Assembly (NCBI RefSeq): GCF_016595465.1
Contig: NZ_JAENIK010000009.1
Coordinates: 338,044-402,043 of the forward strand
Source: Luteolibacter yonseiensis
Lineage (GTDB): Bacteria; Verrucomicrobiota; Verrucomicrobiia; Verrucomicrobiales; Akkermansiaceae
Direction of reading: 5' to 3'
DNA: 64,000 nucleotides
Within the stretch, counting starts at the first letter, position 1; every line of letters starts with the position of its first letter. Made by a program: the position numbers and the translations under genes. This document shows positions 34,792 to 45,500 of the stretch, in pieces. The notes beneath the pieces are model-generated. The model worked only from the letters and a program-made list of their open reading frames with translations, was not told the DNA's origin and searched no databases.

Positions 34792-36324
34792 TCAACCGTA
34801 GGCGAGCGCTTCCTCGAAGACCGCGAGGAGGTGGCCGATCGGTTCGAGGCCGGTGGAGACGCGGAGGAGGTTCGCGGAGACGCCGCAGCCTTCCGCCCAT
34901 TCCAGTTCGGTGTAGTGGGCGAGCAGGGTGTACGGGCAGACGAGGGTGAAGTAGGTGCCGAAGCTGGGGCCCTTGCTGACACGCAGCGCGTCGTAAACCT
35001 TCGGAGTCTTCTTCTGGTTCTTGAGCACGAAGGAAAGCAGGCCGCCGTAGCCGCCGCCGGGGCGCATGACCTTGTCGTAGTTTTCCTTCTGGGTGAGCGA
35101 CGGGTGCCAGACTTCCGCCACGGCGGGGTGCGCGGCGAGCCATGAGGCCAGCGCGGTGCCGTTCGCGTTCACGGTTTCCATCCGCTTCGTGTAGCCGCGC
35201 ATGTTGGACAGGAGGACCTCGGCATCGCCGATGTAGAGCGGCGAGCTGTCGGTGGAGTCCGCCCGCAGGGATTCACGCAGGGCGTTCGCCACGGGCGAGC
35301 TGGCGCGCACGGAGGCGGCGCCGGCCATGATGTCGCCCTCGCCGGAGATCCATTTGGTGAGGCTGCCGGTCACGACGTCCGCGTATTTCAGAGAGTCGAC
35401 GTTGTAGGGACCCGCTGCGGAATCATCCACGATGAGCGGCGTGTTGCCGTCCTCACAGGCCTTCGCCACGCGGTGGAGGTCCACCGTGCGGAGCAGGGGA
35501 TTGCTCGGGATTTCCGTGAAGACACCCGCGAACTCGCCCTGGCGGATGCGCATGAGCGCCTCGTCGAACGACTCGCCGGTGGCGTCGTTCAGATAGACCA
35601 CGCCGTGGCCGAAAAGTTCCTGGACCTTGAGACTGTCCACGTAAGGGAATTCCATCTGGAGCGTCTTCTTGCCCTCGTGCAGGCCCGGCAGCGCGCGCAA
35701 CACGGCGGTGACGGCGGCCATTCCGCTGGTGAAGATGAAGGTGTCTTCCGGGGCGGCGCCGGTGTATTTTGAAAGCGCGCGGGAAATGAGGTGGGACTTG
35801 TTTCCCTCGCGCAGGTTCCCATCCAGGAAGTCCTGCGCCTGCCTGCTGCTGACGACTTCTCCGGCGAACCGCCAGTAGGCGTCCGCCGTCGCCTTGGCCT
35901 TGGCCGGCACGATGAGGACCTGCAGTCCGTGGAAACTGGTGATCCGGACGGCGGTCTCCGCCTGGCGCTCGACCCAGCGGTGCGCCCGTTGCACGGCGGC
36001 GCGGGTCGGCAGGACGATGACGTCCTCCTGGTCGCTCGCGACCTCGGCCTTCGCCTTGGCGAAGAGGCGCTCGACCACCGGGTGTTTGAAAAAGCGCGGA
36101 TAGCCCGTGCGCATGCGTGTGACCACCTTCTGCCTTCCTTCCTCATAACCAACGATGGAATCCCAGGTTGGCAAACATACCGAACACGCATGGGGAGAAT
36201 CCGGAAGCGGCAGCCCCAGATCCACTTCTTCCCATGCCGGATTGGCTGCTAGGTCACGCGTCACCCGTCCTGCATGCCTCGCCCGGGGACTTTCGGCAAG
36301 TCGGATAAGTTTCAAATTTTCCAC
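34792..36324 (-). CDS. PLP-dependent Cys/Met metabolism enzyme (cystathionine gamma-synthase-like)
   Basis: The 510-residue protein has a fold-type I PLP domain after an N-terminal extension of about 120-150 residues. The PLP lysine lies in VVTGSLTKWISGEGD. Upstream are TFIFTSGMAAVTAVLRA (phosphate-binding Ser/Gly loop) and PLIVDDSAAGPYN (Asp binding the pyridine N). The closing motif RVSTGLEPIGHLLAVFEEAL is typical of MetB/MetC/MetZ. Length is about 120 residues above the family norm because of the N-terminal extension (CSVCLPTWDSIVGYEEG), which itself resembles that of plant- or fungal-type STR2 enzymes. It would make cystathionine or homocysteine in methionine synthesis. Confidence 0.85.
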   Translation of the reverse strand: MENLKLIRLAESPRARHAGRVTRDLAANPAWEEVDLGLPLPDSPHACSVCLPTWDSIVGYEEGRQKVVTRMRTGYPRFFKHPVVERLFAKAKAEVASDQEDVIVLPTRAAVQRAHRWVERQAETAVRITSFHGLQVLIVPAKAKATADAYWRFAGEVVSSRQAQDFLDGNLREGNKSHLISRALSKYTGAAPEDTFIFTSGMAAVTAVLRALPGLHEGKKTLQMEFPYVDSLKVQELFGHGVVYLNDATGESFDEALMRIRQGEFAGVFTEIPSNPLLRTVDLHRVAKACEDGNTPLIVDDSAAGPYNVDSLKYADVVTGSLTKWISGEGDIMAGAASVRASSPVANALRESLRADSTDSSPLYIGDAEVLLSNMRGYTKRMETVNANGTALASWLAAHPAVAEVWHPSLTQKENYDKVMRPGGGYGGLLSFVLKNQKKTPKVYDALRVSKGPSFGTYFTLVCPYTLLAHYTELEWAEGCGVSANLLRVSTGLEPIGHLLAVFEEALAYG

Positions 36325-36425
36325 TGGCGCTGTTCCGGGAGGCGGAGGTGAACGGGGGTGGTGATGTTCCGGATCGGTCGGAAGGGGCGGTTGCGTCGCC
36401 CGGATCCGCCCGAATGGGATTAGGG

Positions 36426-36650
36426 AATCTTCAGCACCAACGGTGCGGAATGTGACAGCCCGGGGTGAGCGGAGCGCGGCCCCGGGTCACGCATCGGAAT
36501 GTTACCGAGTCCTGAAGGGACGGCATCCCTGGCACACCGGCCCACCCTTGATTTCGTCCTTTCAGGACTTGGGAAATGGGTCGGTCCTTGACCCCGGGGT
36601 TGCGCTTCGCTCACCCCGGGCTGTCACATTACGCACCTTTGGTGCTGGAT
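36426..36650. repeat. Palindromic dispersed element, copy 2
   Basis: Terminal arms CTTCAGCACCAACGGTGCGG and CGCACCTTTGGTGCTG face each other. The left hairpin is CCCGGGG...CCCCGGG and the right hairpin is CCCGGGGT...ACCCCGGG, both with loops lengthened relative to copy 1. The central GAGTCCTGAAGGGACG pairs with CGTCCTTTCAGGACTT. The element lies between divergently oriented and tail regions of metB-like and surA-like genes; no gene is seen up to 36995. Confidence 0.85.
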
Positions 36651-36995
36651 GGCGGGCGACGGTGGGATTTGTGTGGACGGGTGACGTCCCGGGCTTGGTC
36701 CCGGTTTCAACGCTTCCGCCTTGCGAATCAATCAAGCCATCGTGCCATGCGGGCTCTCGCACCTTCGTCGGAAAGGATGCGTCCTTCAGAAATTGCTTTT
36801 TCACCCTTTGCGATGCCTTCCTGAAGCGGGTTCGCGGATGCCATGGATGGTGTCTGGCGGCGGGCTTCACCAGCCTTGATTGGCCGGGACCGGTTGTTGC
36901 GAAGATCCGCCCTCTGTTCGGGAGTGGCGGCCAATCGTTTGTCGGGCGGTTCCATGGTTTGGAACATGTGGAAGTGACACACCAAACCACTCCTA
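36651..36995. other. Intergenic remainder without a recognisable gene
   Basis: Frames on both strands are short and of poor composition. No terminator with a T-tract was found, although the 3' end of the foldase gene is at 36996. Confidence 0.4.
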
Positions 36996-38039
36996 TCAAT
37001 CCATGATCTTGATCATCGCGCGCTTGCGCTTGCCTTCGATCCAGCGCTCGTATTGTTGCGAGGTCTTCTTGCGGCGGACGCGTTCCTCGATGCTCTCGCG
37101 GACCTTGTCATCGAGCGCGGGAGCGGGGCCGAAGTCGATCTTGATGGTCTTGATGATGGTGAAGCCCGTGCGGTCCAGCAGCGGGCCGACGATCTTGCCC
37201 ACCGGGGCGTCCACGATGATGGCGGCGAACTCGGGCGAGAGGTCGGTGCGGGCGATGTCTTTCTGGAGTCCGCCGTCCTCCGCGTAGGCGTCCTTCGAAT
37301 GGGCCTTGGCGAGCGTGGCGAAGTCCTTGCCTTCGGAAAGTTGTCTCGCGATGTCCTCCGCGAGGATGAGCTGGGTGTCCGGCGTGGAACCGGGGTTCGA
37401 GGGATCGGCGGCGGGGATGAAGATCTTCTGGAACGTGAGCACGTCCTTCGTCACATCGCGCAGGCTGGGCTTGATCTCGTCGTATTCCTTCTGGATCTCG
37501 TTCGGCAGCGGAGGCGGGGCGTCGGAGAACTGCTGGGCCCGCATCGCCGATACCACCATTTTTTCCCGGGTCATCTCCCGATAACCCTCCATGGTCAGGC
37601 GGCTGAGTTTCAGCAGCTCGCGTAATTTCGCCTCGTCGCCATTGTAGTCGTCCCGGATCTGGCGCTTGATCTCCTCGTCGATGAGGTGCGGCTTGATGAA
37701 CGCGCCGAGCTGCTTGAACTCATCCAGAATGATCTGGCGGTCGATGAGTTCCTGAATGACCTTGTCCTTGGCCTTCTTGAACTCCTTGTCAAACTGCGGA
37801 CCGCGGCGCGGGTACTGTGCCACCAGCTGGCCGTATATCGGCCCGAGCAACATCGACACCTGGTTTTTCGTGACCAGGCGCCCGTTGACTTTCGCGGCGA
37901 TGCCGTTGACCTCGACCGGGCCGGAGGGCATCGGTGGCGCCGGGCGGGCCGGAGCCTCCTGCGCGGCCGCCGCTGGTCCGGAAAGAGTGGCACCGGAAAT
38001 GACCATGGCCAGGGCGAGACAGGATTTCATCGAGTTCAT
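36996..38039 (-). CDS. SurA-like periplasmic peptidyl-prolyl isomerase
   Basis: The 347-residue protein has a signal peptide (MKSCLALAMVISGATLSGPAAA). A SurA_N-type helical domain follows (VNGIAAKVNGRLVTKNQVSM; VIQELIDRQIILDEFKQLGA). One parvulin domain occupies residues 215-310 (LTFQKIFIPAADP, AEDIARQLSEGKDFATLAKA, EDGGLQKDI, GPLLDRTGFTIIKTI). SurA of E. coli has two parvulin domains, so this is a shorter relative. It would chaperone outer-membrane proteins. It lies 8 bases after mfd in the same direction. Confidence 0.85.
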   Translation of the reverse strand: MNSMKSCLALAMVISGATLSGPAAAAQEAPARPAPPMPSGPVEVNGIAAKVNGRLVTKNQVSMLLGPIYGQLVAQYPRRGPQFDKEFKKAKDKVIQELIDRQIILDEFKQLGAFIKPHLIDEEIKRQIRDDYNGDEAKLRELLKLSRLTMEGYREMTREKMVVSAMRAQQFSDAPPPLPNEIQKEYDEIKPSLRDVTKDVLTFQKIFIPAADPSNPGSTPDTQLILAEDIARQLSEGKDFATLAKAHSKDAYAEDGGLQKDIARTDLSPEFAAIIVDAPVGKIVGPLLDRTGFTIIKTIKIDFGPAPALDDKVRESIEERVRRKKTSQQYERWIEGKRKRAMIKIMD

Positions 38040-38047
38040 GGAGGATG

Positions 38048-41000
38048 TCAGAAGTTCTGCAGCAAGGTGACTGCTTCGGCTAGCTTTCCCTGTGGAGAGG
38101 CGGATTGCAAGCGGGGAAACCTGCGACCTTCAAGGAGGATGTAGTCGCCATTGCGGTGCAGCATCAGCCGCTGGCCCTGGATTTCCACCGAGGCGATGCC
38201 CTCCGCCGCGGCGAGGGCCTTGATGCGGGTGATTTCCAGCAGCCTCGCGGCGGCCTCCGGGATGCGGCCGAAGCGGTCCCGCCAGGATTTTTCCAAGGCG
38301 TTGATGGCCCGCTCCGTTCCTGCTTCGGAAATTTCGCGGTAGGCGGTGATGCGGACCTTGGTCTCCTCCAGCCAGGCGGCGGGCAGGAAGGCGGGCAGGA
38401 CCTGCCTGGGGTCCTCCTTCGCGTAGGCCGCCTCGCTGGTGCAGATGAAGTCCGCCTTGAAGCCTGTCTCGCCGCGCGGCGCGTCCTTGCGGCCCTTGAG
38501 CCGGTCCACCGACTGGCGCAGGAGCTGGCAATACAGCTCGAACCCGATCTGGGAAATGTGGCCGGACTGCTTGGTCCCCAGGAGGTTGCCGGCTCCCCGG
38601 ATTTCCAGGTCCTTCATGGCGATCTTGAAGCCGGAACCGAGCGCGGTGTATTCCTTGATGGCGTTGATGCGCTTCCGCGCGTCCCCCACGGTCATCATGT
38701 CGCGTGGCAGCAGCAGGATGGCGTAGGCCTTCTCCCCGGCCCGGCCGACACGGCCCCGGAGCTGGTAGAGGTCGGCCAGGCCGAAGCGGTCCGCGCGGTC
38801 GATGAGGATGGTGTTCGCGTTCGGGATGTCGATGCCGGTCTCGATGATGGTGGTGGCGAGCAGGACGTCCGCCTCGCCCTTCACGAAAGTGTGCATGACC
38901 ACTTCCAGGTCGTCCTTGTCCATCTGGCCGTGGCCGATGAGGATGCGGGCCTCGGGCACCAACTGGCGGATTTTCGATGCCATCAGGTCGATGGTCTTCA
39001 CCCGGTTGTGGAGGAAAAACACCTGGCCGCCGCGTTTCATTTCGCGGCGGATGGCATCCCGGATGACGCGCTCGTCGTAGGCGCAGACGGTGGTGGAGAC
39101 GGGCACCCGGTTCGGCGGCGGCGTGTCGATGGTGGACATGTCGCGCGCGCCCATGAGCGCCATGTAGAGCGTGCGCGGGATGGGGGTGGCGGAGAGCGTC
39201 AGCACGTCCACCTGGCGGAAGAGCTGCTTGAATTTTTCCTTATGCGCCACGCCGAAGCGCTGTTCCTCATCGACCACGACGAGGCCGAGATTCTTGAAAC
39301 GCACATCGCCCGAAACCAGCCGGTGGGTGCCGATGACGATGTCCACCCGGCCGTTCTCCAGCCCGGCGATGGTGTCGCGGATTTCGGCGGCGGTGCGGAA
39401 GCGGTTCAGCAGGTCGATCCTGACCGGGTAGTCTGACATGCGCTCGCGGAAGGTGCGCCAGTGTTGTTCCGCCAGCACGGTGGTCGGCACGAGGATGGCG
39501 ACCTGCCTGCCGCTGGTCACCGCCTTGAACGCGGCGCGGATGGCGACCTCGGTCTTGCCGAATCCCACATCGCCGCAGACGAGGCGGTCCATCGGGCGGG
39601 TGGATTCCAGGTCGAGCTTGGTTTCCTCGATGGCGCGGCGCTGGTCGTGCGTCTCGGTGTAATGGAACGACCGCTCGAACTCCCACATCCATTTCGTGTC
39701 CGGCGGGTGGGCGTATCCTTCCTCCGCCTGCCGCTCGGCCTGCACGCGGAGCAGTTGCGCGGCGTAGTCGAGGATGGATTTCTCCGCCGCCTTGCGCGCG
39801 GATTTCCATGCGGTGCCGCCGAGCTTGGTGAGTTCCGGAGTCTTGCCGCCGAGGCCGACGTATTTCCCGACGAGGTGGGCCTGTTCCAGCGGCACTCCGA
39901 GCAGCGAACCGTCCTTGTATTCCAGGACCAGTTCGTCGCCCTCGTCGCCCTGCTGGATGCCCTTGAACCGGCCGATGCCATACTCGTAGTGGACGACGAG
40001 GTCGCCCTCCTCCATCTCATCCACCGTCGCCCGGGACCGGGCGGCGCGGGCCTTGTCCAGCAGCGACCGCCGTGGCCCGCCGGGCGTGCGGTAGCGGCCG
40101 AAGAGTTCCGATGATGAAAGCACGGCCAGCTTTGAAACCGGCACGGTGAATCCCGCCAGCAGCTCGCCACGGACCGGGATCAGCCCGAGGTCGCGCTGCA
40201 GGTCCTTCCCCGCGAGTTCGGCGAAGCGCTCCTCCTCGCCCTTGTTGCCGAAGACCATGGCGATGTCCCAGCCGCCGCGCCGCCACTCGTTGAGCTGGCG
40301 GAAGAAATTCTCGCGCCGGGTTTCCTCCAGCACGAAGTCCCCCGCCTCGAAGGTGCCGAGCGGGCTGCCGAAGCAGGCCAGAGTGAAATCCTCCTCGCTG
40401 TTGTATTCCGCCGCGTTTTCCAGGATGCGGACATCCGGCCTGGCGATGTCCGCGCCGAAGGAAACGATGAGGTCGGTTTTCCGGCGGTAGTCGGCCACCG
40501 TCGCCTCCGACGATGGCTCGGCGAGCAGGAGGTCGGACTCGGTGAGTTTTTTGGTCGATGCCTGCGAGTCCAGGTCGAACTCGCGGATGGATTCCAGGTC
40601 GGTGTCGAAAAACTCCAGCCGCAGCGGCTTCGCGGCCTGCCAGGCGAAAAGGTCGAGGATGCCGCCGCGCACCGCGAACTGGCCGCGCCCGGTGACGGTG
40701 GGCACGCGCTCGTAGCCGTGATCGGCGAGCGATTTCGCCAGCTCCGCGGGATCGAGGGGAGCGCCGGGTTTCAACGGGGTGCGGCTGGCCCGCAGCGCGG
40801 CGGGCGAGGGGGCCTTGCCGGAAAAGGCGTCGCTGCCGCAGATGACCACGCAGCTTTCCGAGCGGGCGAGGATCTCCAACACCGCGAACCACTCGGCGGC
40901 GGACTCGGGATCGGCGATGGTGCCGTCCCCGGTTTCCACCGGACCTTCCGGCAGGACGAGGCCGGTCACGCCCCAGAGTTCGAGTTCGGACGCCAGCCGC

Positions 41001-41215
41001 TCGCGATGGCGCGGCATGTCGGAAACCAGCCAGAGCCGCGTCTTTTTCCGGTCCCTCGCCGCAAGCACGACGATGGCCGCGAGAAACGCGTGCGATGCCT
41101 CGGCGGAGTGGTCGAGCACGACTTCCCGATCGCCCTTGGCCAAGGGGGCCAGACGAGCAGCGAAATCCGGCTGCGTCACGGCCCGGCGCAGCCAGTCGTG
41201 AGCGGTATCGTCCAT
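38048..41215 (-). CDS. mfd: Transcription-repair coupling factor Mfd
   Basis: The protein has 1055 residues from the ATG at 41215 (a GTG at 41233 is the alternative). The UvrB-like N-terminal part is followed by the CarD-like RNA-polymerase-interacting domain (VHYEYGIGRFKGIQQGDEGD). The helicase motor has Walker A CGDVGFGKTEVAIRAAFKA, VIGTHRLVSGDV, DEEQRFG, LSATPIPRTLYMAL and RVGRAGEKAYA. A C-terminal TRCF domain completes it. It removes stalled RNA polymerase and recruits UvrA. Length is slightly short of E. coli Mfd (1148), as in many phyla. Confidence 0.97.
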   Translation of the reverse strand: MDDTAHDWLRRAVTQPDFAARLAPLAKGDREVVLDHSAEASHAFLAAIVVLAARDRKKTRLWLVSDMPRHRERLASELELWGVTGLVLPEGPVETGDGTIADPESAAEWFAVLEILARSESCVVICGSDAFSGKAPSPAALRASRTPLKPGAPLDPAELAKSLADHGYERVPTVTGRGQFAVRGGILDLFAWQAAKPLRLEFFDTDLESIREFDLDSQASTKKLTESDLLLAEPSSEATVADYRRKTDLIVSFGADIARPDVRILENAAEYNSEEDFTLACFGSPLGTFEAGDFVLEETRRENFFRQLNEWRRGGWDIAMVFGNKGEEERFAELAGKDLQRDLGLIPVRGELLAGFTVPVSKLAVLSSSELFGRYRTPGGPRRSLLDKARAARSRATVDEMEEGDLVVHYEYGIGRFKGIQQGDEGDELVLEYKDGSLLGVPLEQAHLVGKYVGLGGKTPELTKLGGTAWKSARKAAEKSILDYAAQLLRVQAERQAEEGYAHPPDTKWMWEFERSFHYTETHDQRRAIEETKLDLESTRPMDRLVCGDVGFGKTEVAIRAAFKAVTSGRQVAILVPTTVLAEQHWRTFRERMSDYPVRIDLLNRFRTAAEIRDTIAGLENGRVDIVIGTHRLVSGDVRFKNLGLVVVDEEQRFGVAHKEKFKQLFRQVDVLTLSATPIPRTLYMALMGARDMSTIDTPPPNRVPVSTTVCAYDERVIRDAIRREMKRGGQVFFLHNRVKTIDLMASKIRQLVPEARILIGHGQMDKDDLEVVMHTFVKGEADVLLATTIIETGIDIPNANTILIDRADRFGLADLYQLRGRVGRAGEKAYAILLLPRDMMTVGDARKRINAIKEYTALGSGFKIAMKDLEIRGAGNLLGTKQSGHISQIGFELYCQLLRQSVDRLKGRKDAPRGETGFKADFICTSEAAYAKEDPRQVLPAFLPAAWLEETKVRITAYREISEAGTERAINALEKSWRDRFGRIPEAAARLLEITRIKALAAAEGIASVEIQGQRLMLHRNGDYILLEGRRFPRLQSASPQGKLAEAVTLLQNF

Positions 41216-41344
41216 GCGGGACACGCGGCTCACTTACCGCCTATTCCCCGTAGCCGCAAGCGGGATCTCCCGTGGGGGGAGACAGGAAGCGAGGTCCGTT
41301 CTGCCGGGGAGCCTGCCCGATCCCGATGCCGGAGGGTCGGGCGT

Positions 41345-42583
41345 TCAATGCGTTTTCGCGGTTGTTCCGTCACCGGCTTTCTCCGGCACCACCACCTTGA
41401 TCCGGTCGCCGTCCTGAAGCGAGTCGGATGGATTGAGAATGACGCGGTCCGACGGATCGAGTCCGGCGACCACCTCGATCTCGGAGCCAAGGTCGCGTCC
41501 GAGTCCGACCTTTTTCAGTTGGACGGTCTGCCTGCCTTCCTCACCCACCGCCAGTCCCACCACGGTTCCCTGCGGACGGAAGAGGAGGGTGTTGACGGGA
41601 AGGACATTGGGATTTTCCGAGGCCGGGAGAGGAAAACGAAGGGTGGCATAGCCGCCGGCGAGGTAGAGGTGGCGGTCATTGTCCACCTGGACCTCGGTGA
41701 GCATGGTGCGGGACTGCTGGTCGATCGTTCCCGACGTCCTCACCACCTTGCCTTCGACTTCCGTTCCCTTGGCGGAGGCGAGGCTCACCGTGGCTTTCTG
41801 GCCCTCTTTGATCCGGGAGGCATAGGTTTCCGGAACGCTGACGTAAATGCGCAGAATGTTGTCCTGGGTGATCCGGTAGAGTTCGGGGCGGCTGGAACTG
41901 GTCCCGCCCGAGGAGGTGATGCGGTCGCCGACCTCGACGTTGCGCGCCGTGACCTTGCCATCGAACGGCGCGGTGATTTGCTGGAATGACCTCAGTTGTT
42001 CCAGCCGCGCGAGATTCGCCTCTTGGGCGCGCTGGTCGGCTTGGGTGGCTGCGGCCTCTCCCGCCTTTTCATCACCCTCCTGCAAGGACACCGCGTGTCG
42101 CTCGACGAGTGTTTTCAAGCGTTTGTTGGAAGACTCCGCAAGGGCGGCCCTCGCCGAGGCCTGGGCGACGAGGCTTTCCGCCTGCCTGATCTGTTGGCCG
42201 AGCTCCGGTGCCTCCAGCTCTACGAGAAGGTCCCCCTTTTTCACCGTGGCTCCGAGTTCCACCAGCCAGCGCTTCACGTAACCATCGGTGCGGGCGAAAA
42301 TCGGGGTGTCGGCATAAGGCGTGACGTTGCCGGGCAGCACGATCGCCCCGTCGGCCTTCGCTGCGGACGGACTCACCACCTGCACGGAGGAAATGGCGAG
42401 TTCGCGGGTCATTTTCACGACCTCATCTTCCGCTTTGGCCCTTTGCGCGGAAACATAGAAGAAGGCGCCTGCCACCAGGAGTGCCAACAGGATGAGCCCT
42501 AAAAAGGGGAAGGCCTTTTTCCGATCGTCCGCCGGGGGCGCGCTTGGTTGTGGATTCATGGGAGTTTCAGGCTGGGATTTCAT
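41345..42583 (-). CDS. RND efflux periplasmic adaptor (HlyD/MFP family)
   Basis: The 412-residue protein has one N-terminal membrane helix (FPFLGLILLALLVAGAFFY), a biotinyl-lipoyl hairpin (VELGATVKKGDLLVELEAPE), a coiled coil (QAESLVAQASARAALAESSN), the second lipoyl half (ITAPFDGKVTARNVEVGDRI) and beta-barrel domains. It starts inside the 3' end of the RND gene (17-base overlap; an ATG at 42559 avoids it). It links the RND pump to an outer-membrane channel; no TolC-like gene is in this operon. Confidence 0.92.
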   Translation of the reverse strand: MKSQPETPMNPQPSAPPADDRKKAFPFLGLILLALLVAGAFFYVSAQRAKAEDEVVKMTRELAISSVQVVSPSAAKADGAIVLPGNVTPYADTPIFARTDGYVKRWLVELGATVKKGDLLVELEAPELGQQIRQAESLVAQASARAALAESSNKRLKTLVERHAVSLQEGDEKAGEAAATQADQRAQEANLARLEQLRSFQQITAPFDGKVTARNVEVGDRITSSGGTSSSRPELYRITQDNILRIYVSVPETYASRIKEGQKATVSLASAKGTEVEGKVVRTSGTIDQQSRTMLTEVQVDNDRHLYLAGGYATLRFPLPASENPNVLPVNTLLFRPQGTVVGLAVGEEGRQTVQLKKVGLGRDLGSEIEVVAGLDPSDRVILNPSDSLQDGDRIKVVVPEKAGDGTTAKTH

Positions 42584-45500
42584 GGGACTGTTCCGTTGTG
42601 GGAAGAAGCGGACCGCCGGTTTTCGATTTCCTGCCGCGGACGGCGAAGAAAATCACCGGCACAAAGAAGAGGGTCGCCACCGTGGCCAGACTCAGGCCGC
42701 CGATGACGGCTCTCGCAAGAGGGGCGTTTTGTTCGCCGCCTTCTCCCAGGCCGAGGGCCATCGGGATCATCCCGATGATCATCGCCATCGCGGTCATCAG
42801 CACCGGACGCATGCGGGTGGTGCCGGCTTCGAGCGCGGACCGGAAGGCGTCGCCATTTTTCTCAAAGAGTTCCTTGGCGAAGGAAACCACGAGAATGCTG
42901 TTCGCGGTGGCCACCCCGATGCACATGACCATCCCCATCAGCGCGGGAACGCTCACGGTGGTCCGGGTGAAAAACAGCATCCATGCCGTACCCGCGAGGG
43001 CGCCGGGCAGGGCGGAAATGATGATCAGGGGATCCGTCCACGACTGGAAATTCACCACGATGAGCAGGTAGACGAGCACGATGGCACCGATCATCCCCCA
43101 GCCAAGGCCGGTGAACGAATCCTGCATCGTCCGGGCCTGGCCGCGGAGAACGATGGTGCTGCCCTTGGGTAGCTCCTTTTCCACTTCGGCGATGGCCTTC
43201 CTGACATCCCTGGCGATCGCGCCGAGATCCCGGTCCTGTGGCGTGGCATAGACATCGACGACCGTCTGCACGTTGTAGTGGCTCACCGTGCCGGGGGTGT
43301 TGCTGCGGCTGATGTCCGCCATGTTGGCGAGGATCTGGGGCGGCTGCGTGGCATCGCTGGAGCTGCGGATCGGGAAGTTCTCGATGTCCTGGATGGAATC
43401 GATGCGTTGCTGCGGCACCTTGGACATGAGGTTGTAAACGACGCCGTTTTTCGGATTCAGCCAGAAGGTGGGGGTGGTCTGGCCGCTGCCGCTGAGGCTG
43501 ACCAACAGGCTGTTGGCGACGTCGCGGTGGGTCAGTCCGAGCTGGGTGGATTTGCTGCGGTCCACCGCGATGTCGAGGCGCGGGCTGTCGAACGTCTGCT
43601 GGATGTGGACGTCCGCCAGGCCGGGGATGTTACGCATTTTTTCCTGAAGCCGGGTGGCGACCGCGAAATTCTTCGGCACGTCCTTGCCCATGATCTGGAC
43701 ATCGATGGGCGAGGGCAGGCCGAAGTTCAGGATCTGGCTGACGATGTCGGCCGGTTGGAAGAAGAAGGAGGTGCCGGGAAAACTCTTCGGAAGTTCCAGG
43801 CGCATCTGCCGCACGTAATCCTCGGTGGGCTTGTGTCCTTTTTTCAGCGAGATCAGGACCTCCGCGTCGCCGGTGCCGAATGTCCCGTTGTTCGAATACG
43901 AGGTGTTGATGCCGCTGGTGGGAATGCCGATGTTGTCGAGGATGCCGTCGAGATCCTCCTCGGGAATGATGGCGCGGACCTTCTTCTCGATCTCGTCGGT
44001 GAGGCGTGCGGTTTCCTCGATGCGGATGCCGGTTTTGGCACGGACGTGCATGCGGATCTGGCCCGCATCCACCGATGGGAAGAAGTCCTGGCCGAGAACC
44101 GGGTAGAGCAGCAGGCTGCCCAGGCACAGGAAGAGGAAGACGCAGATCGAGATGGCGCGATGCCTCAGCAGGCTCTCGAGGATGTTCTGATAGGAATTCT
44201 TCGCGCTCTCGAAGCGCCGCTCGAAGGCGCGCTGGAAATGGATCAGCGGAGCGAAGATCCCGCGCGGCTTCCGTGTGGCGGCTTCGTGGTCGTGATCCTT
44301 CAGCAGATAAGCGGCGAGGGTGGGGATGAGCGTCCGCGAAAGGATATACGAAGCGAGCATCGCGAACACCACCGACTCGGCCAACGGCACGAACAGATAG
44401 CGCGCCACTCCCGACAGAAGAAACATGGGGACGAACACGATGCAGATGCAGAGCGTGGCGACGAACGCGGGAGTGGCGATCTGGTGGGCGCCGTCCAGAA
44501 TGGCCTCCCGCAACGGCTTGCCCATGGCAAGGTGTTGGTCGATGTTCTCGATCGTGACGGTGGCGTCATCGACCAGGATCCCCACCGCCAGCGCCAGGCC
44601 GCCGAGGGTCATCAGGTTGATCGTTTCCCCAAGCATGCTGAGAACGAACAGCGAGGAGAGGATGGAAAGCGGGATGGAAATGGCGATGATCACGGTCGCC
44701 CTCCAGTCGGCGAGGAAAAGCAGGATCATCAGCGCCGTCAGACACGCCGCGATGACCGCCTCGACCACCACGCCGTGAACCGCGGCCCGCACGAACACCG
44801 ACTGGTCGAACAGCGAACCGATCTTGATTCCCTGGGGCAGCAGGTCCTGCACGTGGGGCAGTTTTTTCAAGACGCTGTCCACGATTTCCAGCGTGGAGGT
44901 GGTGCCCGTCTTGATCACCGAGAGAAGGACGGCGCGTTTGCCATCCTTGCGGACGATGTTGGTCTGATCGCGGAAGCCGTCCCGCACATGGGCCACATCG
45001 CCCACATAGACCACGGAACCGTTGATGGTTTTGACCGGCAGGTGGTTGAGCTCCTCCACCGTCTGCGTGCTGCCGTTCAGGCTGACGTCGTACTCGATGC
45101 CGCCGATCTTGGCAGTGCCGCCGGGAATGATGAGGTTCTGGGCGCTCACCGCGTTGACCACATCGATGGGGGCGAGTCCCTTGCTCTGCAGTTTCTCCGG
45201 ATCGATGTCCACCATGACCTGGCGGGTCTTCCCGCCGTAGGGGAACGGGATGCCGACGCCGGGAAGCGTGGTCAGCTCCGGCCGGACGAATGTCATGGCC
45301 TGGTCGTTGATCTGTTGCTCGGTGGCGGTGTCGCCGCTCATCGCCAGCTGGACGACAGGGACGCTGGAAGCGCTGTAGGTGATGATCAGCGGCGGCGTCG
45401 TTCCTGTCGGCAGGTTCCGCAGCATCGTTTGTGAGACAGCGGTGATCTGCGAGATGGCGAGATCGATGTTCACTCCGGGCTGGAAGAACACCTTCACCAC

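Noticed and set aside
34390..34949. Open frames through the 12-bp minisatellite encoding Ser-Glu-Val-Pro or Arg-Gln-Arg-Phe repeats
   Set aside because: All frames are open only because the unit is a multiple of three. There is no plausible start signal, and flanking translation comes from the palindromic element and the antisense of the next gene.
43278..45434. 718-codon plus-strand frame opposite the RND transporter
   Set aside because: The opposite strand encodes a complete, well-conserved RND permease; this frame is an antisense shadow typical of high-GC DNA.
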